DNA from: Acidobacteriota bacterium
GTDB taxonomy: Bacteria > Acidobacteriota > Terriglobia > Acidoferrales > UBA7541
Assembly: GCA_019239815.1 (NCBI GenBank)
Contig: JAFAZL010000970.1
Span: 1-6,880, forward strand
Direction of reading: 5' to 3'
Length of the DNA: 6,880 nucleotides
Part shown: in pieces, positions 1-4,646 of the stretch
Position numbering within the stretch: position 1 is the stretch's first letter
How the letters are laid out: each line of letters starts with the position of its first letter
The notes under the pieces: model-generated
What the model was told of the DNA's origin: nothing
The model's input: only the letters and a program-made list of their open reading frames with translations
Databases searched by the model: none
Position numbers and translations under genes: made by a program

Positions 1-591
1 TTGAAGAGCACGGGGAAGCAGACGTTCTTCGTTCCCGGCGAACACGATGTTTTGGAGGATGACGGCAAGCAATTCCTCGAGCGTTACGGCAAGAACTCGA
101 AGGGCGCCGGCTGGTACAGCTTTGATCAAAAAGGCGTTCACTTCATCGGTCTGGTCAATGTGATGAACTTGAAAGCAGGCGGACTCGGGACGCTTGGGCA
201 CGACCAGCTCGAGTGGCTGGAAGACGATGTGAAGCATCTGAAGTCGAGCACGCCGATCGTCGTCTTTGCGCACATTCCGCTTTGGACCGTGTATCCGGAG
301 TGGGGCTGGGGAACAGAAGACAGCGCGCAGGCGCTCAGCTACCTGAAGAAGTTTGGTTCGGTTTCGGTGTTGAACGGTCACATTCATCAAGTGATGCAGA
401 AAGTGGAAGGCAACGTGACGTTTCACACGGCGGCGTCGACGGCGTTTCCGCAGCCTGCGCCGGGGCAAGCGCCGTCGCCTGGACCGATGAAAGTGCCTGC
501 GGAGCAGCTTCGTAGTTATCTCGGGCTCACGTCGGTGAATTACGTACGCGGACAACATGCGCTCGCGGTCGTCGATTCAAAACTCGGTTAA
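1..591 (+). CDS. Calcineurin-like metallophosphoesterase, C-terminal part (5' truncated by window)
   Basis: The reading frame is open from base 1 to the TAA at 589-591. The first codon is TTG, but this is almost certainly the middle of a gene, because the N-terminal metal motifs (DxH and GDxxD) of the calcineurin-like fold are absent and must lie left of the window. The visible 196 residues hold the later motifs in order: a GNHD-type motif written GEHD (residues 13-16), a metal-binding His in VVFAHIPLW (H91), and the closing GHIH (126-129), followed by HTAAST (142-147). The family binds two metal ions and hydrolyses phosphomonoesters or diesters; the substrate cannot be told from this fragment. 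GEHD instead of GNHD replaces the usual metal-binding Asn by Glu. The C-terminus has a Pro-rich stretch (150-164). A cupredoxin and a DUF2231 gene follow on the same strand after 93 nt, so the protein may act in the cell envelope, which is inference. Confidence 0.88.
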   Translation: MKSTGKQTFFVPGEHDVLEDDGKQFLERYGKNSKGAGWYSFDQKGVHFIGLVNVMNLKAGGLGTLGHDQLEWLEDDVKHLKSSTPIVVFAHIPLWTVYPEWGWGTEDSAQALSYLKKFGSVSVLNGHIHQVMQKVEGNVTFHTAASTAFPQPAPGQAPSPGPMKVPAEQLRSYLGLTSVNYVRGQHALAVVDSKLG

Positions 592-684
592 ATCGATCGG
601 GCTGAGCCGGCTGCGGTAAGTCGGCTCGGCCAATCGGGCCCGTCTGAAGCAGTAGGTCCTGCACGAAAAATTCTGAAATCTGAA
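592..684 (+). other. Intergenic gap with a GC-rich hairpin between phosphoesterase and cupredoxin genes
   Basis: Bases 601-609 (GCTGAGCCG) pair with 622-630 (CGGCTCGGC) in a 9-bp stem with one G-U pair and a 12-nt loop. The hairpin starts 10 nt after the phosphoesterase stop codon. No T-run follows, so it is not a standard intrinsic terminator. It may be a 3'-end stabiliser, a Rho-linked pause, or a processing site between two transcription units. I see no convincing promoter hexamers between it and the cupredoxin gene. Confidence 0.5.
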
Positions 685-690
685 ATGAAA

Positions 691-695
691 AGGAG
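691..695 (+). promoter_or_regulatory. Shine-Dalgarno AGGAG fixing the cupredoxin start at 703
   Basis: AGGAG at 691-695 lies 7 nt before the ATG at 703, which is ideal spacing. An in-frame ATG at 685 would place this sequence inside the coding region and has no comparable site upstream. The start at 703 is therefore preferred over 685. Confidence 0.85.
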
Positions 696-702
696 AAAAA
701 CC

Positions 703-1101
703 ATGGGTATTGGTGTGCGCATTGCAATTGCAGTTCTCGCAACAGCATTCGCGGCTCTGACCGCAACGACCGGCGTTGAGGACGTTTTTGCGTTCGGCGC
801 GCCGGCGCCATCCTCGGCAGCTCTGAATGCTGCACCGGCGGCACAGGCGAGCAAAGTTGTCGAAGTGAAAGTGGATAATTTCAGCTTTTCGCCGCAGACG
901 ATCACGATCGCGCCGGGCACGACCGTCACTTGGACGAACCGGGACGACATTCCACACACTGTTGTGAGCGACGACAAAGTCTTCAAATCGAAGGTGCTGG
1001 ATACTGACGAGAAGTTTTCCTTCACTTTCGACAAGGCTGGGAACTTTCCCTACTTCTGCTCGATTCATCCGAAGATGACCGGCAAGGTTATCGTACAGTA
1101 A
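703..1101 (+). CDS. Secreted type-1 copper protein (cupredoxin, plastocyanin/amicyanin-like)
   Basis: This encodes a 132-residue exported blue-copper protein. Residues 1-30 form a signal peptide (one Arg at position 6, hydrophobic core from about 7 to 21) with a plausible cleavage after V-F-A at 30. A short Ala/Pro-rich linker (32-50) follows, then one cupredoxin domain (about 51-132). The type-1 copper ligands are all visible: His85 in PHTV, and Cys119, His122 and Met125 in the C-terminal CSIHPKM loop. The two-residue spacing between Cys and His, and again between His and Met, is typical of amicyanin-like proteins. Such proteins shuttle single electrons, or bind copper, in the periplasm. The DUF2231 membrane protein starts 14 nt downstream, so the pair is probably co-transcribed. 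The start at 703 rests on the AGGAG site; an in-frame ATG at 685 would add six residues. The redox partner is unknown. Confidence 0.93.
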   Translation: MGIGVRIAIAVLATAFAALTATTGVEDVFAFGAPAPSSAALNAAPAAQASKVVEVKVDNFSFSPQTITIAPGTTVTWTNRDDIPHTVVSDDKVFKSKVLDTDEKFSFTFDKAGNFPYFCSIHPKMTGKVIVQ

Positions 1102-1115
1102 CTGGGATAACGACA

Positions 1116-1607
1116 ATGTTAAACCCACTTTACCTTGGTAACGCGCTCGCGACAGTGAACCCATTCGACCTGAAGAGCGCACTGATGGCGCGTCACGCCC
1201 AGCACGTCGTACTAGTTCACTTCCCGATCGCGTTGTTCATCGTGGGGGTCGCCTTCGATCTGGCGGCCCTCTGGAAAAGCCGGCGAGCCTTCTCCGACGC
1301 CGCGTATTTCAATCTGTCGGTCGCCGCAATCTTCACGATCCCCGTCGTTGCGACCGGAATTCTGGCCTGGCAATTTGCCCTAGAAGGCCAGGCGTTGAAG
1401 GGGACTCTCCGCCTGCACCTGATTTTCGCTTTGCTATCGACGCTCGTGATCTGGACGTCATGGATTCTGCATTTCATGGAACGGCGGAAGGGTGCAGCGG
1501 CGATGCCCGCCAGCCTCCGTATTGCGTTGGAATTGGTGGGGATTTTGGTGATATCGGTGACTGGGCACCTTGGTGGGTTCTTAAGCGGAGTAAATGGGGG
1601 TACTTAG
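1116..1607 (+). CDS. DUF2231-family four-helix membrane protein
   Basis: The 163-residue product has four likely transmembrane segments at about 31-50, 68-88, 101-120 and 135-152, with a basic loop after the third (ERRKG, 122-126). The first helix opens with the family-type signature HxxxVHFPIAL (H30, H35), and the end carries GHLGG (150-154, H151). His101 and His118 sit near the two ends of the third helix. DUF2231 proteins are uncharacterised membrane proteins. Their recurring His residues near helix ends are reminiscent of b-type haem ligation, but that is inference. The ATG at 1116 has only a weak GGGA upstream; an ATG at 1185 (residue 24), just before the first helix, is an alternative start. 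The gene follows the cupredoxin by 14 nt, which suggests an operon and a possible role passing electrons to or from the copper protein. The TAG stop lies in a small palindrome (GTAC-TTA-GTAC, 1600-1610). Confidence 0.88.
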   Translation: MLNPLYLGNALATVNPFDLKSALMARHAQHVVLVHFPIALFIVGVAFDLAALWKSRRAFSDAAYFNLSVAAIFTIPVVATGILAWQFALEGQALKGTLRLHLIFALLSTLVIWTSWILHFMERRKGAAAMPASLRIALELVGILVISVTGHLGGFLSGVNGGT

Positions 1608-1730
1608 TACTTGGCGGCGATTTTTGAGCCGTATGTAATTGATAATGAATATAGTTAAATAGCGACTAAATACCGGTACCAAAACCCGGGTACCGTAAAT
1701 TTTGACGCCTTCGGTCCATTGAGCTAAATG
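1608..1730 (+). other. AT-rich stretch with inverted repeat and candidate promoter ahead of a structured RNA
   Basis: This stretch is clearly more AT-rich than the flanking genes, especially 1620-1672. It holds an inverted repeat, CGGTACC (1674-1680) and GGTACCG (1689-1695), separated by AAAACCCG. A candidate sigma-70-like promoter follows: TTGACG at 1702-1707 (5 of 6 against TTGACA), then TAAATG at 1725-1730 with a 17-nt spacer (only 3 of 6 against TATAAT). The palindrome would sit directly upstream of the -35 box, where an operator could lie. TATAGT at 1650-1655 is another -10-like hexamer but lacks a well spaced -35. I see no open reading frame with coding character. Confidence 0.35.
1674..1695. 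repeat. Inverted repeat CGGTACC-N8-GGTACCG
   Basis: Seven perfectly complementary bases on each side of an 8-nt AAAACCCG spacer form either a protein-binding dyad or an RNA hairpin. It lies in non-coding DNA 7 nt upstream of the TTGACG candidate -35 box. Confidence 0.7.
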
Positions 1731-1876
1731 CGGCCCTCCCGTAAATTGCACATAACGGGTTGGGGGCCGCGCGGGGACAGCGGCTCCGAAAGGGGTCGTG
1801 TGCGAGCTAACCCAACCCGCCAGATTTCAGCTTCCCTTCTCAGCAGCGCCGGTTAATCCCGGCGCTGTTTTTTTTT
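1731..1876 (+). ncRNA. Candidate structured non-coding RNA ending in an intrinsic terminator (family not recognised)
   Basis: About 140 nt with strong and partly mutually exclusive secondary structure. Stem A pairs CGGCCC (1731-1736) with GGGCCG (1764-1769) and CCCGT (1738-1742) with ACGGG (1755-1759): 11 bp, a 12-nt loop, and a TTGG bulge. Stem B pairs CGGGTTGGG (1756-1764) perfectly with CCCAACCCG (1811-1819) and reuses the 3' side of stem A. Inside stem B lies an 8-bp hairpin with GU pairs, 1780-1787 with 1792-1799, capped by a GAAA tetraloop. The terminator hairpin at 1844-1867 closes the unit. No protein frame fits. It could be an independent small RNA (candidate promoter at 1702-1730), a structured 3' UTR of the DUF2231 transcript, or a switch-like leader whose terminator stops transcription before the gene at 2198. 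I compared it by memory with 6S, SRP, tmRNA, RNase P and common riboswitch cores and saw no match. Confidence 0.5.
1844..1876 (+). terminator. Rho-independent terminator
   Basis: A perfect 9-bp GC-rich stem (1844-1852 with 1859-1867, arms CAGCGCCGG and CCGGCGCTG) with a TTAATC loop is followed directly by nine T (1868-1876). This is a textbook intrinsic terminator for plus-strand transcription. It would end either the cupredoxin-DUF2231 transcript or the candidate small RNA just upstream. Confidence 0.94.
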
Positions 1877-2197
1877 GGGTGAACCACCCCCCCGGTAGTT
1901 ATTCTCAAGAATTTGATTCTGTGGGACTTAGACCCTGCGTTTGCGTAAGGATGTGATTTCAGGCGGGTTAGGTTCACCGTGGGTGTTGGGACGATTTCGT
2001 AAGACTCGGTAGATCAGTCGCTTGCGGGGAAACTTAAAAACTAGCCCGAGGCGGGACGTTCTGTTGACTGGCACAACACGAAAAGGATAACCCGGCGACG
2101 GTGAACCGCAGAGGAGCGCGGAGAACGTGTCAATCGGCTCACCGGATGATGGGCGGGAATAGCGCTTCGTAAACGGAATGGAGTCGGCCAGAATCGA
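1877..2197. other. Non-coding stretch upstream of the START-like gene
   Basis: No convincing gene lies here; the minus-strand frame crossing it looks like low-complexity Arg/Pro translation. Visible small structures are GGGTG-AAC-CACCC (1877-1889) right after the terminator T-run, and two interlocked dyads, ATTCT-CA-AGAAT (1901-1912) and AGAAT-TTG-ATTCT (1908-1920), which share the middle arm and could be an operator. A short GAACCGCAGAGGAGCGCGGA motif at about 2102-2121 resembles purine-rich CGCAGAGG repeats common between genes in acidobacterial-type genomes; that resemblance is from memory. Confidence 0.4.
2064..2091 (+). promoter_or_regulatory. Candidate sigma-70-like promoter for the START-like gene
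   Basis: TTGACT (2064-2069, 5 of 6 against TTGACA) is followed after 16 nt by GATAAC (2086-2091, 4 of 6 against TATAAT). Transcription would begin near 2098 and leave a leader of about 100 nt before the ATG at 2198. Position and orientation fit, but the match is modest. Confidence 0.35.
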
Positions 2198-3079
2198 ATG
2201 GTGATGCACCGTGCTTTTCGCGCTGAGGTCGGGGTTGTTGCGCGTGTGATTTTCAGCGCGGGGTTGGCGCTTGTCATGGCTTGTTCGCCGACAGCGGCTG
2301 CGCCGGGGGTGGAACTTCGGCCTGCTACAAATGCGGCGTATGACCGGTATGTGGCGTTGACCGAGCAGAGAAACAGTCACGAATTACAGAAGGGGCAGCA
2401 TTTGCTTTGGATTGACTCGCTGGCGGAAGGCGATCGGGCGAAGGCTTACGCTGACCTGAAGCAAGGGCAGGTCAAGATGAGCAAGCTCGAGACGCGCGAC
2501 AACGGGGCTGAAATCGCGGTGCCGAATGGGATGATTCATCATTGGGTGGGACTGGCGTTTATCCCTGGCGCGCACGTGGACGACGTGCTGGCGATCCTCG
2601 AAGACTACGATCACCAATCGGTTTATTACGCTCCCGACGTCGTGCAATCAAAAATTTTGTCTCGCGACGGCGATCACTTTCGAGTGTTGCTGCGGTTTCG
2701 ACGGCACAAGGTTGTGACGGTGGTGCTCGATACGGAGCATGACGTGCGCTATTTTCGCGATTCGCCGACGCTGGCGCGCAGCCGGAGTGCTACGGTGCGG
2801 ATCTCACAAGTCGACAATGCGGGTAAGAAGGATGAGCACGACAGACAACCGGGAAACGACGACGGTTTTCTTTGGAGAATGGACACGTGGTGGCGGGTCG
2901 TTGAGCGCGATGGGGGAGTTTATGTGCAAAGCGAGGTAACGTCGCTGACGCGAGACATTCCGATGGCCGTGGCGTGGCTGGTGCGGCCGTTTGTGACGAG
3001 TATTCCGGAGGAGTCGCTGGCGTTTACGATGGAGGCGACGCGGAAGGCAGCTGAGAGCAGGATGCACCAAACGAAGTAG
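2198..3079 (+). CDS. Exported START/SRPBCC-like domain protein, possible lipoprotein
   Basis: This encodes a 293-residue protein. The N-terminus has Arg residues at 5, 8 and 16, a hydrophobic stretch (17-28), and LVMAC (25-29), a possible lipobox with Cys29. Signal peptidase I cleavage after TAAA (32-35) is the alternative. Residues 40-110 are a charged, probably helical linker. From about 111 to 283 the pattern fits a START/polyketide-cyclase-like (SRPBCC) fold: GMIHHWVGLAFIPGA opening, an amphipathic DDVLAILEDYD segment, alternating beta strands (FRVLLRFRRHKVVTVVLDTEH), the GFLWRMDTWWRVVERDGGVYV block, and a C-terminal helix ending at TRKAA. The fold usually makes a hydrophobic cavity for lipids or other small ligands; the ligand here is unknown. 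ATG codons at 2198 and 2204 are both possible starts and neither has a good Shine-Dalgarno (GGAG at 2180-2183 is far from both). The gene stands alone and faces the polysaccharide operon tail to tail. Confidence 0.8.
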   Translation: MVMHRAFRAEVGVVARVIFSAGLALVMACSPTAAAPGVELRPATNAAYDRYVALTEQRNSHELQKGQHLLWIDSLAEGDRAKAYADLKQGQVKMSKLETRDNGAEIAVPNGMIHHWVGLAFIPGAHVDDVLAILEDYDHQSVYYAPDVVQSKILSRDGDHFRVLLRFRRHKVVTVVLDTEHDVRYFRDSPTLARSRSATVRISQVDNAGKKDEHDRQPGNDDGFLWRMDTWWRVVERDGGVYVQSEVTSLTRDIPMAVAWLVRPFVTSIPEESLAFTMEATRKAAESRMHQTK

Positions 3080-3120
3080 ATCGATCGACGGGAGATCTTG
3101 TCGCGCGAAGAGTGCGACGG
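3079..3120. repeat. Hairpin repeat element, copy 1
   Basis: GATCGATCGA (3079-3088) is followed by CGGGAGAT and then by a hairpin: GTCGCGC (3100-3106) pairs with GTGCGAC (3112-3118) around GAAGA, extendable by two T-G pairs. It begins on the last base of the START-like gene's TAG stop. A diverged copy lies at 3229-3270. No T-run follows, so it is not a standard intrinsic terminator. Confidence 0.6.
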
Positions 3121-3138
3121 AGGATCGAGATCGGCGCC

Positions 3139-3204
3139 TGGGTGTGGAGTCGTGATCCATCCAAACACCCACCCTCTAACACCGAGGGCGGGGCATCCAA
3201 ATAC
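3139..3204. repeat. REP-like palindromic element bracketed by CATCCAAAnAC direct repeats
   Basis: A hairpin pairs CCC at 3168-3170 and CCCTC at 3172-3176 with GAGGG at 3184-3188 and GGG at 3190-3192 (8 bp with one A-C mismatch, 7-nt loop). It is bracketed exactly by CATCCAAACAC (3158-3168) and CATCCAAATAC (3194-3204), a 10-of-11 direct repeat. An alternative stem, TGGGTGT (3139-3145) with ACACCCA (3165-3171), competes for the same bases. The CCACCCTC...GAGGGnGGGG pattern resembles intergenic repeats I recall from acidobacterial genomes. The location between converging genes is where such elements are usually tolerated. Confidence 0.6.
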
Positions 3205-3228
3205 AAGAAGAAAAGACGGTGCTTCGAG

Positions 3229-3270
3229 GATCGATCGAAGAGAGATTCATCGCGCAAAAAGCGCGCGATG
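3229..3270. repeat. Hairpin repeat element, copy 2
   Basis: GATCGATCGA (3229-3238) is followed by AGAGAGAT and then by a hairpin: CATCGCGC (3248-3255) pairs perfectly with GCGCGATG (3263-3270) around AAAAAGC. Compared with copy 1 at 3079-3120 the 10-nt head is identical, GAGAT is kept, and the stem differs in sequence while remaining paired. Confidence 0.6.
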
Positions 3271-3319
3271 TCGCAGAGTACCTCCACTACGCGTCGGCTC
3301 GCTCCGGTCGGAAAGACTA

Positions 3320-4645
3320 TTAGTCGCGTACGGCACTGCGAGTCGGTTTGCCAGATTGGAGCCAATTCCAGGTTTCGGAGGCGTTGCGGTCCCAGGTCCA
3401 GGATTGGGTGGTGGCGGAGGCGGCTTGGCCGATGCGTGCGCGAAGTGCCGGGTCGGCGTGCAGTCTGCGAATCAGACTAGTCAGGGCGGGGACGTTCATG
3501 GGGTCGGGGAGGATGAAGCCGTCGCACTCGTTTTGAATGCGCTCGGAGACTCCAGCGAATTTCGAGGTGATTACGGGGAGACCGCAGGCCATTGCTTCGG
3601 CGACGGGCAAGCCGAATGAATCTTCTCTGCTGGGGCTGACGTAGACATCGGCGGCAGCGTAGAAGTCGATCACGTCGGGACGAGTGGACTCCCAGAGGCA
3701 ACGATTCCCGACTCTTAAGTGTTCGACGATGCCCTCGAAGTTTGCGGGGACGTCGGAACCCGCGACGATCAGGCGCAACGGGAGATCAGACGCCGCCTTC
3801 AGCGATTCCAGAATCGCGGGCAAACCCTTCATGCGCCAGTCGTTGCCGATGAGCAAGAGCACCAATTCATCGTCGGAGAGTTTTCGACGAAAGCGCGCGC
3901 CTTGGCGGCGCGCGAGGCGAGCGGGGACCGAAAATTGAACAGTGTCGATCCCGTTGAAGATTACGGGCACATCCTTGCGGCCGAAACAGAGAGCGAGCAA
4001 GTCAGCGGTGCGCTGCGAGACGGCGGCGAGTTTCGTTTTTCGATTGCTGTAGACGATGCGCTCGAGGGCCGCAACCGTCGCGTAGTACGCGCCGCGATGC
4101 AATCGCCGCGGCGTGCTGCTTCGGGTTCCAGGTACGAAGAGTTGCTGAGGCTGCTCTTGAGCGAGTTCACGTAATCGGCGAAAGACCGCGTGCACGATGA
4201 TGAAATCGGCATCGAGGCAGTTGATGCCGGGAGACAGAACGAGGTCGAAGCGGAGGCGGCCTGCGATGCGATGCCAGCAGCGGATGGTGGAGTTCGCGAT
4301 CAGCCAGAAGAGGAATTTGAAAAGGTGCGGGCCGGGAATGGTCGGGACGGGATGCCATGTGATCGAGCCGGGTGTTGGGGCGGCGGCGATGGGCGGTTGA
4401 GCGAGAGCGGAGTTTTGCGTCGGTCGGTATGGTGAGGGCTGAGATCCTTCGCCGTCTTGCGGACGGCTCAGGATGACAGGTCTCTGGGATTGGGTGGATG
4501 GCGTGACCGTGAGATCTTCCACGCGTTCGGCGTAGAGGTGAATTTCACAGCGGTAGTCGCGGCTTAGGCGATCGAGAAGCTCGGCGAGGGCGCGCTCCGT
4601 ACCGTGCTGGCGATCTACGAACGGAGTGACGACCGCTAACCGCAA
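3320..4645 (-). CDS. GT4-family (group 1) glycosyltransferase with an internal repeat-encoded insert
   Basis: The 441-residue product looks like a GT-B fold, GT4-type retaining glycosyltransferase that would add a sugar from a nucleotide donor to a growing surface glycan at the inner face of the membrane. The N-domain starts MRLAVVTPFVDRQHGTERAL (1-20). The C-domain carries NGIDTVQF (231-238), IGNDWRMKG (266-274, with the usual donor-phosphate Lys at 273) and the EX7E-type signature as SREDSFGLPVAEAMACGLPV (339-358), where the first acidic residue aligns best with D342 (D-x7-E350) and E341 lies just before it. Residues about 48-93 form a Pro/Ser/Gln-rich insert not expected in this fold, encoded partly by a palindromic repeat (see separate entry). 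The start is TTG at 4645, one base after the upstream gene's TGA, with GGGAA nine nt before it; this suggests translational coupling. The substrate is unknown. Confidence 0.88.
   Translation of the reverse strand: MRLAVVTPFVDRQHGTERALAELLDRLSRDYRCEIHLYAERVEDLTVTPSTQSQRPVILSRPQDGEGSQPSPYRPTQNSALAQPPIAAAPTPGSITWHPVPTIPGPHLFKFLFWLIANSTIRCWHRIAGRLRFDLVLSPGINCLDADFIIVHAVFRRLRELAQEQPQQLFVPGTRSSTPRRLHRGAYYATVAALERIVYSNRKTKLAAVSQRTADLLALCFGRKDVPVIFNGIDTVQFSVPARLARRQGARFRRKLSDDELVLLLIGNDWRMKGLPAILESLKAASDLPLRLIVAGSDVPANFEGIVEHLRVGNRCLWESTRPDVIDFYAAADVYVSPSREDSFGLPVAEAMACGLPVITSKFAGVSERIQNECDGFILPDPMNVPALTSLIRRLHADPALRARIGQAASATTQSWTWDRNASETWNWLQSGKPTRSAVRD
4439..4480. repeat. Interspersed palindromic repeat inside the glycosyltransferase gene
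   Basis: Read on the minus strand, the element begins CCTGTCATCCTGAGCC and ends GCGAAGGATCTCAG. It folds as a hairpin: ATCCT (4444-4448) with AGGAT (4470-4474), a TC/TC internal mismatch, then GCCGTC (4451-4456) with GACGGC (4462-4467) around TTGCG. The ends match the TGTCATCCTGAGC...GAAGGATCT repeat I recall as common in intergenic DNA of Acidobacteriota and some other soil bacteria. Here it lies within the reading frame and encodes residues 56-69 of the glycosyltransferase (PVILSRPQDGEGSQ). Confidence 0.72.
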
Positions 4646-4646
4646 G

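Noticed and set aside
577..1182. A 201-codon minus-strand frame over the cupredoxin gene
   Set aside because: It is antisense to a cupredoxin with all copper ligands and has Arg/Cys-rich shadow composition.
1756..1819. SRP, 6S, tmRNA or a known riboswitch
   Set aside because: I looked for the SRP GGAAG/AGCAG loop pair, a single long 6S-type hairpin, a tRNA-like end and common riboswitch cores from memory; none fits, so no family name is given.
1928..2380. A 150-codon minus-strand frame across the non-coding region into the START-like gene
   Set aside because: Its translation is rich in Arg/Pro/Ser without domain-like patterning, and it overlaps the signal-peptide region of a well supported gene on the other strand.
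3079..3270. CRISPR array
   Set aside because: There are only two diverged repeat copies about 150 nt apart, with structured sequence rather than spacers between them, and no cas genes nearby.
3248..3270. Intrinsic terminator for either convergent gene
   Set aside because: The hairpin is strong but no T-run follows on either strand; the A-run lies in the loop.
3098..3619. Plus-strand frames across the convergent gap into the glycosyltransferase 3' end
   Set aside because: They run through repeats and antisense to a conserved GT4 domain. Gly-rich runs are the complement of coding sequence.
3719..4174. A 151-codon plus-strand frame antisense to the glycosyltransferase
   Set aside because: It mirrors codon bias of the real gene and has no recognisable domain, start signal or promoter.
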